A stretch of DNA of 29,584 nucleotides from an uncultured Chthonomonadaceae bacterium (GTDB lineage: Bacteria > Armatimonadota > Fimbriimonadia > Fimbriimonadales > Fimbriimonadaceae), in NCBI GenBank assembly GCA_946479035.1, contig CAMLDW010000028.1, positions 1 to 29,584 of the forward strand. Direction: 5' to 3'. The translations under genes were made by a program, and so were the position numbers. The notes beneath the pieces were generated by a model. That model had not been told where the DNA came from. It searched no databases and worked only from the letters and a program-made list of their open reading frames with translations. Positions 23,807 through 29,584 of the stretch are shown here, piece after piece; positions within the stretch are counted from its first letter, which is position 1, and every line of letters begins with the position of its first letter.

Positions 23807-25333
23807 ATGACCCCTTTCCTCGCCGCCCTCGCGCTCTCACACAGTGGGCACCCCTCGGCCGCGGACGTGCTCGCGCACGTGCGCCGCGCCGTTGGGTATG
23901 CGGTCGCGGGCAGGCTCAGCGCGCCGGTCGAGGCGACGGGAAAGGCGCATGAGTCGGGCCTCGACGGCGAGTTCCGCTTCGTCTTCGCAGCCGATGGCAG
24001 CTACCTCTTTTCGAACACCGGCCCCATTTCCAGCACCAAGGCCTGGGACACCAAGAGCGGATGGGAGCGGGACCCTTCGGGCGCAACGATGACGCTCGAG
24101 CTCTCCGACCTCGAGTACCAGCACGCGATCTCGTGGGTGCTCGACAACGAGTGGCTCGATCCAAACGGCCCTTTCGTGGTCACGGTGACCAAGGAGGAGC
24201 TCACAGACGGCGGCAGTTACACGCTCAACCTGAAACAGAAGAACGGGCTGCAGGAGCAGACGGTGACGATCGACAAGAAGAGCTGGATGCCGAAGGGAAC
24301 GGCCTTTTCCATCGGCGAGCTCGACTACTCGATGACGTTCACAAAGTGGCGCGATTTCGGCGGCTACAAGCTGCCCGGCAGGATCGACGCGCTGGAAGGG
24401 AAGCTCAAGAGCTGGTACACGATCGAAAAAACGCGCAAGCTGAGCGCGGCAGTGAGCCCGTTCAAGCGGCCCGCATGGACCGTCCTAAGCGACACGGCGT
24501 ACGACCGCACAAAGCCGGGGGTCGTCGAGTCGAAGCGCGCGTTCACCGGCCACATCCTCGTCCATCCGACCGTCCAGGGGAAGGACGTCGGCTGGTTCAT
24601 CCTCGATAGCGGCGCGGGCGGCATGGCGATCGACCCCAAAGCGGCCGAGTCGCTCGGTGCCAAGAAGTTCGGCGAGATCAACGTCGGAGGCGTCGGCGGC
24701 GTGGAGCAGAGCGGGTTCTACACGCTTGGCGACTTCAGCCTAGGCCAGGCGACGGTCAAAAAGATGAACTTCATCGGCGTCGACCTCGGAATGATCGGCA
24801 ACATCTTCGGCGTCAAGCTCGCTGGCATCGTCGGGTACGACTTCTTCCGGCGCGCGACCGTGGAAGTGGACGTCGAGGACGGGCGCGTCGCCGTGTTCAG
24901 CCCGCACGCCTATGGCAACGAGAAGGCCACGTGGATGAGGCTCGCGCTGGACGGGCGCCACCCGACGGTCACCGCTGAGTTCGAAGGGGGCCACTCCGGC
25001 CTCTTCCGCATCGACACCGGCGCCGACGGCACGGTGACGTTCAACACGCCTGTCGTCCAGAAGTACAAGATGCTCGAGGGGCGCGCAGTCTCCGACTCCG
25101 CGCTCGCAGGCGTCGGCGGCATGGTCCCGGTCAAGACCGGTGTGATCGAGTCGTTCGTGCTCGGCGGCAAGACGTTTTCTGAGATCCAGGCGATGTTCTG
25201 CACGTCCCAGGAGGGGATCTTCAACGACCAGTTCCTGGCCGGCAACATCGGCCAGGAACTGCTCCGCCCTTTCCGGCTCGTGCTCGATTACCCCAACCAG
25301 CGCCTGGCCCTTGTCTTGAAAGACCAGGACTGA
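23807..25333 (+). CDS. Secreted protein with two retropepsin-like aspartyl protease units
   Basis: This 508-residue protein probably enters the secretory path (hydrophobic MTPFLAALALSHS start). An N-terminal domain of about 220 residues is rich in beta strands and Trp/Tyr, lipoprotein-localisation-like in style (DGEFRFVFAADGSYLF, YTIEKTRKLS). Two aspartyl protease lobes follow: the first around Asp267 (FILDSGAGG) with a conserved GIVGYDFFRRATVEVD segment, the second around Asp403 (FRIDTGADG) with FLAGNIGQELLRPFRLVLDY. The motif pair DSG and DTG means both active-site aspartates of a pepsin-like dimer could sit in one chain. I chose the ATG at 23807 because the signal-like segment begins there; the open frame runs back to 23762 through the terminator region. 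Substrate unknown. Confidence 0.85.
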   Translation: MTPFLAALALSHSGHPSAADVLAHVRRAVGYAVAGRLSAPVEATGKAHESGLDGEFRFVFAADGSYLFSNTGPISSTKAWDTKSGWERDPSGATMTLELSDLEYQHAISWVLDNEWLDPNGPFVVTVTKEELTDGGSYTLNLKQKNGLQEQTVTIDKKSWMPKGTAFSIGELDYSMTFTKWRDFGGYKLPGRIDALEGKLKSWYTIEKTRKLSAAVSPFKRPAWTVLSDTAYDRTKPGVVESKRAFTGHILVHPTVQGKDVGWFILDSGAGGMAIDPKAAESLGAKKFGEINVGGVGGVEQSGFYTLGDFSLGQATVKKMNFIGVDLGMIGNIFGVKLAGIVGYDFFRRATVEVDVEDGRVAVFSPHAYGNEKATWMRLALDGRHPTVTAEFEGGHSGLFRIDTGADGTVTFNTPVVQKYKMLEGRAVSDSALAGVGGMVPVKTGVIESFVLGGKTFSEIQAMFCTSQEGIFNDQFLAGNIGQELLRPFRLVLDYPNQRLALVLKDQD

Positions 25334-25339
25334 GGCCCT

Positions 25340-25354
25340 GGCGGCTCAGCCGCC
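25340..25354. terminator. Short hairpin between convergent genes
   Basis: GGCGGCTCAGCCGCC folds with a three-base loop and overlaps the minus-strand stop codon. It has no T-run on either strand, so a shared terminator role is only possible. Confidence 0.3.
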
Positions 25355-25876
25355 TGCCCCCGCACTGGGCGCGTTGGTGAGGTCTTTCATCAGCTGCACC
25401 AGGAACGCGCGCTCCGCCGCCTCCAGCGCGCGCGCGGCGCACTTCATGAACGTGCTCGTGCGGAACGTGCCGAACACGCCGGCAAGGTGGCCGCTCTGCA
25501 CGAACGCCGTCGCCGGGTCGCCTTCCGGGTCCGTGCCCTTGGCGGCCCTGCGCCGCGGCGCGTAGCGCCCTACAGTCGGGTACTTGAAGAGCAGGTAGCG
25601 CCTGAGCGTCTCCGTCGCGCCGCAGGCGGCGAGCGCCCGCTCGACCGATTCGATCGCCGCTAGCACTCGCAGCTCGGCGCGCGGTCTCAGCCTCTTCGAG
25701 TACTTGTCCTTGGTCGCGTCGTAGGTCAGCTCGCTGCTGGCCGCCTCGCTCGTCGTCGCCGCGCCTGGCGCGGGCTCGTTGTGGACCTCTCGCGGGACCG
25801 GGTGCCCTTCGGCCCCTCCCGCCCTGTGGTGGATCGCGCTCGCCCAGATGTTGAGCGCGCGCTCTGTCGTCTTCAT
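25346..25876 (-). CDS. Hypothetical protein, helical, near tRNA-Ala
   Basis: This 176-residue protein is not one I recognise. The first 60 residues are low-complexity (GHPVPREVHNEPAPGAATTSE), then two helical stretches follow (RAELRVLAAIESVERALAAC and FMKCAARALEAAERAFLVQLM) joined by a basic segment (YAPRRRAAKG). There is no signal peptide or membrane segment. GGACGGAG lies a few bases before the ATG, which supports translation. It ends 12 bases from the protease stop. Its location by a tRNA and phage-like genes suggests an accessory gene, but nothing in the sequence proves this. Confidence 0.6.
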   Translation of the reverse strand: MKTTERALNIWASAIHHRAGGAEGHPVPREVHNEPAPGAATTSEAASSELTYDATKDKYSKRLRPRAELRVLAAIESVERALAACGATETLRRYLLFKYPTVGRYAPRRRAAKGTDPEGDPATAFVQSGHLAGVFGTFRTSTFMKCAARALEAAERAFLVQLMKDLTNAPSAGAGG

Positions 25877-25912
25877 GTTCGCTCCGTCCTTTTTCTCCTT
25901 ATGGGCCGTCGG

Positions 25913-25918
25913 TATACT
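25913..25918 (+). promoter_or_regulatory. Probable -10 element of the tRNA gene
   Basis: TATACT lies 12 bases before the tRNA. No clear -35 is visible at the right distance, so this is a tentative call. Confidence 0.4.
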
Positions 25919-25930
25919 GGCCGCTCCCGT

Positions 25931-26005
25931 GGGGGCTTAGCTCAGCGGGAGAGCACCTGCTTTGCAAGCAGGGGGTCACGGGTTCGAATCCCGTAGCCTC
26001 CACCA
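25931..26005 (+). tRNA. tRNA-Ala (anticodon UGC)
   Basis: The full cloverleaf can be folded by eye. The acceptor stem is GGGGGCT with AGCCTCC and contains the G3-U70 pair that defines alanine tRNAs. The D arm has GCTC/GAGC, the anticodon stem CCTGC/GCAGG holds loop TTTGCAA, the variable loop has five bases and the T arm is ACGGG-TTCGAAT-CCCGT. Discriminator A and CCA are encoded. It is a single tRNA, outside any rRNA operon in this window. Confidence 0.97.
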
Positions 26006-26090
26006 ATCACCTCCTTCTCCACGACCCTTGTGGTCAGCGCTTAGAGGCTCGTGAGCATGGGCGCCCTTCATTCCGCTAGGTAAGCCGCAT

Positions 26091-26118
26091 GCGAGGGGGC
26101 CGCGTCCGGCCCCCTCGC
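26091..26118. other. Strong 12-bp hairpin downstream of tRNA-Ala
   Basis: GCGAGGGGGCCG pairs with CGGCCCCCTCGC around a CGTC loop. Neither side has a T-run, so it is not a classical terminator. It lies just downstream of the minus-strand promoter at 26147-26175 and would form early in that RNA. Confidence 0.6.
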
Positions 26119-26146
26119 CGCTGACCTCTCCTTAGCCTCGACAACG

Positions 26147-26175
26147 ACTTTACACCACGGCATACGTTGTGTCAA
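26147..26175 (-). promoter_or_regulatory. Minus-strand promoter with palindromic operator-like spacer
   Basis: On the minus strand, a consensus TTGACA (26170-26175) is followed after exactly 17 bases by TAAAGT (26147-26152). The spacer holds the interrupted palindrome ACACCACG-GCATA-CGTTGTGT (26152-26172). It points left, but no credible reading frame starts downstream before the tRNA (antisense). It may drive a small RNA that includes the hairpin at 26091-26118. This segment (26006-26195) has no protein gene. Confidence 0.6.
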
Positions 26176-26195
26176 TAGGTGTGGACAAAAAAAGC

Positions 26196-26864
26196 CTAAG
26201 AAAGGTGCTTTGGGCGCAGCCCGGTCTCTAGGAACCAGCTTCGCTTGAGCCCGTCGGTGTTGCGCAGCACGGCCACGAGCCGCGCGATCACGCCCCAGCC
26301 CTCGCCGTCCTCCGGGGCTCCTCGCGAAGGGTTCACGGGCAGCAGCCGGGGCCGGCCCAGCGAGTCGTCGTACTCGAGCTGCTTGACCGTGCAGCCGTGG
26401 TCGCCCTTGCGCTGCGCCAGTACGATGAGCCCGTAGGTCGGGTTCATGTCCGTGTGCCAGATCGTCAGGTCGCCGGGCAGCAGCGCCGGGTAGCAGGAGT
26501 CCCCAACTACCTTCGCCGCGAACCTTTTGGGGTGCTCGTACTGGATTTCGAGCTCGATGAACTCCTCGGAGGCCAATGGGTCGCCCCAGCTCTCGCTGCA
26601 CGGCACCTCGCCCGCATACCGGATCTGCCCGGTCGGGAACCCGACCGGGATGCGAGGGTGGTCCAAGTCCGTCTGGCGCATCGGCGCCAGGATCGCCCGC
26701 CGCATCTGCTCCCAGACCTTCTTGTCCCTCGGCTCCCGACCGTCCACCAGCCACTGCTGGACCGACTGCCGGTTCGTGCCGAGCGCCTTGGCCAGCCACG
26801 ACATCGAGCGCTGGTGCGCCCTCAACAGCGACCTGATCTTGTCCCTTTCGTGCTCACTTGACAT
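26196..26864 (-). CDS. LexA/CI-type repressor with HTH and S24 self-cleavage domain
   Basis: This 222-residue protein has an N-terminal XRE-like HTH (about 8-45, SWLAKALGTNRQSVQQWLVDG) and a C-terminal S24 peptidase domain. The likely cleavage site is Ala84-Gly85 (IRYAGEV). Ser123 lies in GDSCYPALLPGD, and the base Lys161 in TVKQLEYDD. Such proteins hold phage or SOS genes off until RecA-stimulated self-cleavage. This size and HTH type favour a phage repressor over host LexA. The ATG lies only 12 bases from a TAATAT -10 on the same strand, so its leader would be nearly absent, with no ribosome site. It is divergent from small genes at 27043. Confidence 0.9.
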   Translation of the reverse strand: MSSEHERDKIRSLLRAHQRSMSWLAKALGTNRQSVQQWLVDGREPRDKKVWEQMRRAILAPMRQTDLDHPRIPVGFPTGQIRYAGEVPCSESWGDPLASEEFIELEIQYEHPKRFAAKVVGDSCYPALLPGDLTIWHTDMNPTYGLIVLAQRKGDHGCTVKQLEYDDSLGRPRLLPVNPSRGAPEDGEGWGVIARLVAVLRNTDGLKRSWFLETGLRPKHLS

Positions 26865-26882
26865 GGTGCAAAGCCGATATTA

Positions 26883-26933
26883 CCCAAATTGGGGAAAAAT
26901 ATGTTGACGCCGCGTATAGGTACGGCGTATATT
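26883..26933. promoter_or_regulatory. Divergent phage-type switch region (promoter and operator candidates)
   Basis: Rightward promoter: TTGACG (26904-26909), 18 bases, TATATT (26928-26933). A direct repeat of GCGTATA (26912-26918 and 26925-26931, spaced 13 bases) overlaps it. Toward the repressor side is CCCAA-A-TTGGG (26883-26893), and its TAATAT -10 on the minus strand is at 26877-26882. This is the layout of a CI/Cro-like divergent control region. Confidence 0.6.
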
Positions 26934-27021
26934 TAGGACAAAGGGGCAAGGTAGCCGAGGGACTCAGGTTCAAACGGGCTTTGCCACCGGCCGATGGCCC
27001 ACAAGCGGGCACCGGCCCGAC

Positions 27022-27038
27022 GGCCCCAGGGAGGGGCC
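27022..27038 (+). promoter_or_regulatory. Leader hairpin enclosing the ribosome site
   Basis: GGCCCC-AGGGA-GGGGCC forms a six-pair hairpin ending four bases before the ATG at 27043. Its loop and 3' arm contain the only ribosome-site-like sequence (GGGAGGGG), so access could be limited. Confidence 0.4.
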
Positions 27039-27042
27039 GAGT

Positions 27043-27291
27043 ATGAGACCGACCAAGAAAAACACGAAACCAAGGGGATCCTATGCGAAGAAGTACCGGC
27101 CGACCAAGGCGGAGAAGAGGCTGCAAGCGATCATCGAGGCAGCCCGGACGCCGTTCGAGAGGCTCTGCCTGCTCAAGTGGACCTTCAGCACGCGCGAGCG
27201 GGCCGAGAGGTCCGCGCGGCGAGGCCAGAGGCCCGTGCGCTGCCGGTGGTGCGGCAACTGGCACCTCAAGTATCGAGGGGGCAGGCCGTGA
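27043..27291 (+). CDS. Small basic protein with zinc-ribbon-like motif, phage-like cluster
   Basis: This 82-residue protein is strongly basic throughout (RPTKKNTKPRGSYAKKYRPTK at the start). It has a C-terminal CRWCGNWH segment that could hold a metal (C-x-x-C followed by His). It is not a family I recognise. It is the first gene to the right of the divergent repressor, the place of cro- or early-gene functions in phages, though its sequence has no HTH. It overlaps the next gene by four bases (GTGA). Confidence 0.65.
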   Translation: MRPTKKNTKPRGSYAKKYRPTKAEKRLQAIIEAARTPFERLCLLKWTFSTRERAERSARRGQRPVRCRWCGNWHLKYRGGRP

Positions 27292-27629
27292 TCCCGGAAG
27301 TGCTGGTGGACGACGCCCTCAAGGCGGCGCGGCGCTATGCGAGGCTCTGCGCGGCGCAGGTGCACAAGGAGACCGGCTGCCGCATGGTCGCGGTGGTCGC
27401 GCAGTTGGACGAAGGCCGCGCGTGCACGAGCATGGCGGTCGACCCCTCGCTGCAAGACGCGCCCGAGGACGAGGTCGCACTGATGAAGTGCGCGCTCGCG
27501 CGGGTGCTCTCGCTGCTCGTCCTGCACCTGGGCGGCAGGGAAGCGATGGCGGCCGCGATCGCGGCCTTGGCGCAGGGGGCGGAGCTCGCCCGGCTCGCCC
27601 AAGAGAGCGGCGATGCCGCTGCTGGTTAA
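27288..27629 (+). CDS. Small helical hypothetical protein, phage-like cluster
   Basis: This 113-residue protein starts at GTG 27288, overlapping the previous stop as GTGA; an open frame extends upstream but is a shadow. It is helix-rich and Ala/Leu-rich (VLVDDALKAARRYARLCAAQ, ALARVLSLLVLHLGGREAMAA) with acidic patches. No known family is evident, and no signal peptide is seen. Its overlap with both neighbours indicates one translationally coupled unit. Confidence 0.65.
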   Translation: MIPEVLVDDALKAARRYARLCAAQVHKETGCRMVAVVAQLDEGRACTSMAVDPSLQDAPEDEVALMKCALARVLSLLVLHLGGREAMAAAIAALAQGAELARLAQESGDAAAG

Positions 27630-27837
27630 GGCGCTGCTGCGCGTGTGGTGGCGGGCGGACTTCGCGCTCGCCTTCGCGCGCGTGGGGCTAAGAGAGGCCG
27701 AGGCGAGCGACTGCCCGCTGCGGATCCGCGAGTGGCGGCGGGCGGTGGTCTGGCTGCAGTGGATAGCGGGGGACGAGCACCGCGACTGGATGGCGCCTAG
27801 CCTGCAAGACCTCGTCCGCAGGTCCGAAGCGACATGA
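27613..27837 (+). CDS. Small Trp-rich hypothetical protein, phage-like cluster
   Basis: This 74-residue protein has seven Trp (LRVWWRADFALAF, RIREWRRAVVWLQWIAGDEH). The ATG at 27613 lies 17 bases inside the preceding gene. It is not recognised. It closes the small-gene unit; a hairpin region follows. Confidence 0.6.
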   Translation: MPLLVKALLRVWWRADFALAFARVGLREAEASDCPLRIREWRRAVVWLQWIAGDEHRDWMAPSLQDLVRRSEAT

Positions 27838-27877
27838 GCCCACCACTCACCGTGAGGATTAACGGACCGCCAAAAAA

Positions 27878-27902
27878 GTGCCCACCCCGGCACATTTGCC
27901 GG
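27878..27902. terminator. Alternative hairpins after the small-gene cluster
   Basis: CCGGCA-CATT-TGCCGG (27887-27902) and GTGCC/GGCAC (27878-27893) compete for the same bases. The latter has six A on its left (27872-27877), so it would act as a leftward terminator with a T-run. Direction is unclear. Apart from this the gap 27838-27995 shows only the next gene's ribosome site. Confidence 0.4.
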
Positions 27903-27995
27903 TGACAGGAGGTGCGGGCTTGGGATATCGTTTGCTCAATCGGGCAGTTGGCGGGCGCGCCTGGCCCTATGTGAGTGTATTTGGAGCAGATTACG

Positions 27996-28631
27996 ATGCT
28001 AAGAAAGACCCTCCTTTTGGCTGTGGCTTCGATCGGGCTGGCGGCGGTCTCGCACGCGCAGCTCGCATTTTCTTCCTTTACGGCGACCGACGGATACAAT
28101 TCGAGCGTCGGCGCGACGATCAGCGGCCCCACCTCGGTGGCGGCATGGTGGACGCAGGCCATGCAGTTCCAGTCGGCGGCTTCCGGCGTCGTGGACGTGA
28201 TCCGTGTAGCCGAGTGGTATGTGACGGGCGATACAAACGTCAACCTCGTGCTCTATCAAGATGACGGTTCCGGCCAGATCGGCGCGAACATGCTTGGGAT
28301 CGGATACGCCGACAGCAACGGCTCGTCGCACATCAATTCGTTCACCAACCCGTTCGAATCGGTCCAGCTGGTCGCCGGCCAGAAGTACTGGCTCCAGATG
28401 GAGACCTTTACCGACGGCTGGCACGCTTGGAACCAGTCCGATCCGTCCATCCCGGTCGGGAGGACCTCCTTCTCGAACGACGGCGGCGCGACCTGGAGCT
28501 ACAACAGTCAAGCGACGCTCTCGGCGTTCGACGTGACGGTCCGGCCGCCCGTGCCGGAGCCGGCTTCGATGCTCGCGCTCACGCTCGGTTCGCTCGCGCT
28601 GCTCGCTCGGCGGCGCAAACGCTCGGCATAA
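27996..28631 (+). CDS. PEP-CTERM exported surface protein
   Basis: This 211-residue protein has a signal peptide (MLRKTLLLAVASIGLAAVSHA) and a beta-rich body of about 160 residues in the style of choice-of-anchor domains (VVDVIRVAEWYVTGDTNVNL, GQKYWLQMETFTDGWHAW). A C-terminal sorting signal begins VPEPASM at about 186, followed by a hydrophobic helix and RRRKRSA. In PEP-CTERM systems the signal is cut by exosortase and the protein is anchored or released to the surface; no exosortase is in this window. I chose the ATG at 27996 because the signal peptide begins there and GGAG lies about ten bases upstream; an alternative start is at 27975. Confidence 0.9.
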   Translation: MLRKTLLLAVASIGLAAVSHAQLAFSSFTATDGYNSSVGATISGPTSVAAWWTQAMQFQSAASGVVDVIRVAEWYVTGDTNVNLVLYQDDGSGQIGANMLGIGYADSNGSSHINSFTNPFESVQLVAGQKYWLQMETFTDGWHAWNQSDPSIPVGRTSFSNDGGATWSYNSQATLSAFDVTVRPPVPEPASMLALTLGSLALLARRRKRSA

Positions 28632-28649
28632 GTCTCGGCACCACCCAAT

Positions 28650-28673
28650 GAAAAGGGCCGCAAGGCCCTTTTC
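28650..28673 (+). terminator. Intrinsic terminator after the PEP-CTERM gene
   Basis: GAAAAGGGCC-GCAA-GGCCCTTTTC has a ten-pair stem with a four-base loop and then TTGGTTT. It lies 18 bases after the stop. Confidence 0.9.
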
Positions 28674-28689
28674 TTGGTTTAATGGGCCA

Positions 28690-28878
28690 GTGAGGAAGGC
28701 ACGGTTCTGGAAGGTCGGGTGCGGCCTAGGCTTGGTGTTCGCTGTGGTCTGCTTCGTCCCCGTCTTTTTCAGTGGGGCCCTCCCCGAAGCTTTGAAAGGC
28801 ATCTTCGCCGTCCTCCTTTGCGTTCTTGCTCTGATCGCGGGGATCGTTCTTGTCGCTTTCGGCGCGCTCGGAAAGTAG
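28690..28878 (+). CDS. Small two-helix membrane protein
   Basis: This 62-residue hydrophobic protein has a basic start (VRKARFWKVG) and two membrane helices (LGLVFAVVCFVPVFF and IFAVLLCVLALIAGIVLVAFGAL). I prefer the GTG at 28690; an ATG in frame at 28648 would place 14 extra residues inside the terminator hairpin. A TTTAAT sits six bases before the GTG, resembling the leaderless arrangement at the porin gene. No ribosome site is visible. Function unknown; it may be spurious, but the topology is well formed. Confidence 0.5.
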   Translation: MRKARFWKVGCGLGLVFAVVCFVPVFFSGALPEALKGIFAVLLCVLALIAGIVLVAFGALGK

Positions 28879-29068
28879 TGTGCGCGGGTTCGTTTTGGGA
28901 CCTTGGTACCGTTTAGGAAACATCGCTGCGCTGTGCGCGTCATAACATGTGCAAGGCCGAGAGCAGAGGCCGAGACGAGAAAGAGTCGCTCGAAAGTAGA
29001 GTAGGGCGGGGACCGGGTTAAGAGCTCGGAATCGAAAGAGAAGGACCGGAAGAACCTGCCAAGGACCA

Positions 29069-29095
29069 AGCGCCCACGCCAAGCGGGGCGTTTTT
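29069..29095 (+). terminator. Probable terminator before the endolysin-like gene
   Basis: CGCCC pairs with GGGCG, or alternatively ACGCC with GGCGT, ahead of TTTTT. The 190 bases before it (28879-29068) are purine-rich, include the pair GGCCGAGA twice and hold no gene that I can support. Confidence 0.55.
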
Positions 29096-29124
29096 CGCTT
29101 TAAGGCCGACAAAGGAGGACACCG

Positions 29125-29562
29125 ATGCAAGACCGCCTGCTCGAAATCACGGAGCGCGGCAATTTCCGCAACAAGGTCAGAGAGATCATCGACACCGCCA
29201 ACGCGCGCGGCTACAGCCTCACCGTGCACAACGCACTGCGCACCGTCGCCCAACAGAGGGAGCTCGTCGCGCACGGCTTCTCCAAGACGATGCGCTCGAT
29301 GCACCTGCCGGGCGGCGACGGGCTCGCGCGCGCCGCGGACGTCGTGGATTCGCGCTTCCTGTGGGGCGCGCCGCGCTACGTCTGGGTGATGATCGGCCGG
29401 CTCGCGCTCACGCAAGGTTGCGACTGGGGCGGGCTCTGGGGCCTGCCGCTTGTGATGCGCAAGCAGTTCGAGCGGTACCTGCTCGACCGCTCGCGCCCGT
29501 TCGACCCGAAAGAGTGGCGCGGAAAGATCGGCTGGGACCCCGCGCACGTGCAAATGAAGTGA
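29125..29562 (+). CDS. Endolysin-like peptidase (M15 family zinc enzyme)
   Basis: This 145-residue protein resembles phage L-alanyl-D-glutamate or D-Ala-D-Ala peptidases. Zinc ligands fit as His60 (SMH), Asp72 (AAD) and His141 (DPAHVQ). LALTQGCDWGGLW matches the usual segment before the last ligand, although about 35 extra residues lie in between and the first ligand spacing is longer than usual. It has no signal peptide, as in endolysins released through a holin, and AAAGGAGG seven bases before the ATG is ideal. Position near a phage repressor supports phage origin. The gene is complete, ending shortly before the window edge. Confidence 0.78.
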   Translation: MQDRLLEITERGNFRNKVREIIDTANARGYSLTVHNALRTVAQQRELVAHGFSKTMRSMHLPGGDGLARAADVVDSRFLWGAPRYVWVMIGRLALTQGCDWGGLWGLPLVMRKQFERYLLDRSRPFDPKEWRGKIGWDPAHVQMK

Positions 29563-29584
29563 CGCCAGCAACCGGTCGCCTTGT

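Noticed and set aside
25781..25996. Small frames over tRNA-Ala on both strands
   Set aside because: The translated tRNA sequence (GLAQRESTC and, antisense, VEATGFEP) is a well-known spurious annotation.
25981..26005. Phage attachment site at the tRNA 3' end
   Set aside because: No second copy of the tRNA 3' end and no integrase were found in the window.
26068..26799. Alternative frame overlapping the S24 repressor
   Set aside because: Shadow frame; repressor motifs are all in the 26196-26864 frame.
26945..26985. tRNA-like structure in the leader (GGCAAGG paired with CTTTGCC and an internal GGTTCAAA)
   Set aside because: Only 27 bases lie between the arms; there is no anticodon arm, so it is a simple hairpin.
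27999..29069. 356-residue minus-strand frame opposite the PEP-CTERM gene
   Set aside because: Crosses a good terminator and the PEP-CTERM gene in antisense, with no motif.

Overview
The window is a high-GC bacterial chromosome segment with 25 supportable protein genes and one tRNA. The organism has an outer membrane: a Kdo transferase (WaaA), a type IV pilus secretin (PilQ), a beta-barrel porin and a PEP-CTERM surface protein are all present. This gene mix, with a kinase/FHA/vWA cluster and an ExeA ATPase ahead of pilMNOPQ, best fits Armatimonadota (Fimbriimonadia-like). That placement is inference from gene style, since no rRNA or ribosomal protein lies in the window.

Region 1 (1-9100, minus strand) is a run of genes read right to left: an ASCH-domain protein, the NAD(P)H-hydrate repair enzyme Nnr, a membrane-anchored FHA protein, a multi-pass membrane protein with two FHA domains, a vWA protein, a Ser/Thr kinase and an exported protein. 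Together they look like a phosphothreonine signalling module: the kinase writes, FHA domains read and the vWA protein is a candidate substrate or adaptor. The run is interrupted at 2597-3188 by an oppositely oriented DUF559 (Vsr-like) endonuclease gene. That gene lies between inverted 37-bp GC-rich palindromic repeats, and the whole insert is bracketed by a 67-bp direct duplication of the end of the vWA gene. It reads as an inserted cassette. The left edge (1-147) holds degenerate 21-bp tandem repeats.

Region 2 (9153-15138) holds housekeeping and envelope genes: an alpha/beta hydrolase, purC and waaA in one tight plus-strand unit, then an unknown membrane-anchored protein with a glycine-rich tail (minus), a small unknown protein (plus) and an MFS exporter (minus).

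Region 3 (15348-23758) is a type IV pilus assembly operon: exeA-like ATPase, HTH protein, pilM, pilN, pilO, pilP-like and pilQ. It starts at a recognisable promoter and ends in a strong hairpin. Next comes a porin-like barrel gene with its own promoter, whose predicted transcription start falls on the start codon, and its own terminator.

Region 4 (23807-29584) begins with a secreted double aspartyl protease and an unknown minus-strand gene, then tRNA-Ala(UGC). A phage-like patch follows: a LexA/CI-type S24 repressor, a divergent promoter/operator region, three small overlapping genes and, near the right edge, an M15-type endolysin-like peptidase. A PEP-CTERM protein and a small membrane protein sit between the last two. 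No integrase or structural phage gene is present, so this is at most a prophage remnant or the edge of one.
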